In this document: positions 63,226-64,000 of the stretch, piece by piece
Layout: each line of letters starts with the position of its first letter
How positions within the stretch are numbered: position 1 is the first letter of the stretch
Assembly (NCBI GenBank): GCA_948567375.1
Contig: OX419757.1
Span: 30,876,001 to 30,940,000, forward strand
Length of the DNA stretch: 64,000 nucleotides
Direction of reading: 5' to 3'
From: Lunularia cruciata
Lineage: Eukaryota; Streptophyta; Marchantiopsida; Lunulariales; Lunulariaceae
Position numbers and translations under genes: made by a program
The notes under the pieces: model-generated
Seen by the model: only the letters and a program-made list of their open reading frames with translations
The model's database searches: none
What the model was told of the DNA's origin: nothing

Positions 63226-64000
63226 ATGAATGTAAATTGCATCACTCTTGAGGAAGAAAGACCTCCAGAAGGAGAATGGACGGATCTTGAAATTTTGAAA
63301 GTTGAGACACGCTCCAGTAAGAAGAAGCATGATCCCAAAGAACTGAGTACAACCTCATCGTCTTCCAGAAAGGCAAAGAGATTGTGCCCAAAGGCAATTC
63401 TTTCTGCCAAGGAGGAAAAGATCCTTGCAAAAGCCAAAGCTAAAGCCTTGCAGAAAGAACTAAAGGAGGCACTACTCAAGACTCGGGAACTGAGTTTGGA
63501 AAAGAAGACAAAGACAAAGTCTCCAGTTTTTCCGGCGGACATCCGATCCGAAGTAAAGGGTCTGATCCAAGCCAAGGTGGGTCAACCCGAGGAACCTCGG
63601 GTTAAGGCCATCAGCAAGCCCGTCACCATTTTGAAGCATCCTGAAGTCAAGAGGGAACATGGAGAGACTTCGGACCCAAAGCTGAAGGCAAAGACGGTTA
63701 AATTGGGAGGAGTTCCCCAATACGATATTGTAGCAGATCTGGCAGCCACAAATGCCAATGTTACATTCAAGCAATTGTGGGAAGATAACAAGCTGTACAA
63801 GAGACAGCTGAATTCAGCCCTCAAGAAGGTGAGGTCGATGTCAAAGAAGGACCTGCTTGCTATCTATCGTATTGAGCAAGAAGATTTGGGATCTCCCGAG
63901 GTAGACACGGAGATTGCAGAATGCATGATCACATCGATACCCATTGACTCTAGGTCCGGTGTGAATGTCATGACCAAAGATACTGCCAATTGACTCGGGT
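63226..64000 (+). CDS. Family B gag tail and protease start (partial)
   Basis: 256 open codons: CITLEEERPPEGEW, a lysine/serine region, KILAKAKAKALQKELKEAL, EVKGLIQAKVGQPEEPR, then the protease approach with YDIVADLAATNANVTFKQLW and the active-site region IDSRSGVNVMTKD (about 63943-63981). A TGA at 63991-63993 falls inside the protease, at the same codon as in the B copy at 34519. The window ends seven bases later, so the rest of pol is not seen. Confidence 0.75.

Larger units (their letters stand above)
57442..64000 (+). mobile_element. Family B Ty3/Gypsy element (+), 5' part
   Basis: Complete 5' LTR (57442-61222), tRNA-Asp primer site (61231-61248), gag (from 61402) and the protease start to the window end. 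It inserted into an A element. All coding from 61402 to 64000 lies in one frame, with single-codon stops at 61894, 62050, 62590, 62890, 63184 and 63991, so this is the best preserved B copy. The remaining pol and 3' LTR lie outside. Confidence 0.9.

Noticed and set aside
63991-63993. Programmed stop read-through between gag and pol in family B
   Set aside because: The TGA falls inside the protease domain and the B' relative has Arg there; a regulatory stop is expected before the protease. Kept only as a shared-stop finding.

Overview
The window is dense plant-type repetitive DNA. I recognise no host gene, tRNA gene or rRNA gene. Almost every base belongs to nested, mostly decayed Ty3/Gypsy LTR retrotransposons. 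tRNA-Asp-like primer sites, RT signatures of the Tat/Athila kind, and CAG-to-TAG decay typical of CHG methylation all point to a streptophyte, most likely a land plant with a large repeat-rich genome. I cannot name the species. Families are named here A, B (with a diverged relative B'), D and E.

Layout. 1-970: 3' end of an A element (+). 971-9663: D element on the minus strand, broken by a truncated B LTR (3254-5935) and a partial A LTR (5936-6427). 9664-12969: B LTR (-) into which D(-) inserted. 12970-13340: D-like leader scrap. 13340-22338: decayed B' element (+) with its 3' LTR. 22339-25473: B-type LTR and gag scraps (-) plus unassigned DNA. 25474-44965: D element (+), holding a B solo LTR (26371-30148) and a 5'-truncated B element (32838-40878), which itself holds an A solo LTR (36654-37345). 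44966-45873: D 3' UTR duplication, unassigned DNA and a gag scrap. 45874-56098: B' LTR (+) split by a solo LTR of family E (46594-47337) and by a nearly intact A element (-) (47829-55546). 56099-57441: rearranged A fragments. 57442-64000: 5' LTR, gag and protease start of a B element (+) that runs off the window.

Two features stand out. First, family D is a Gypsy element that carries a DNA cytosine-5 methyltransferase domain between protease and reverse transcriptase (motifs I, IV, VI, VIII, IX and X all legible on the minus strand, 971-1940) and a C-terminal PHD finger after integrase (44103-44237). It therefore combines a chromatin writer and a chromatin reader. Methyltransferase-bearing retrotransposons are known from dinoflagellates and charophytes, and this one adds a PHD finger. 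Second, family B has exceptionally long LTRs (about 3.78 kb; one solo LTR has a near-perfect 5-bp target duplication). Each LTR contains an approximately 857-codon sense ORF that begins just downstream of a conserved TATA box: a globular N-terminal half, a basic/acidic linker and a long coiled coil. The ORF is recognisable in at least seven LTR copies, including diverged B' copies.

Family A is the best preserved. Its gag-pol frame is interrupted by only two nonsense codons, and an extra zinc-knuckle ORF lies in its leader upstream of gag. All elements here look dead or nearly dead; most nonsense codons are C-to-T changes (CAG to TAG, CGA to TGA). Insertions of A into B, B' and D, and of B into A and D, show overlapping periods of activity.
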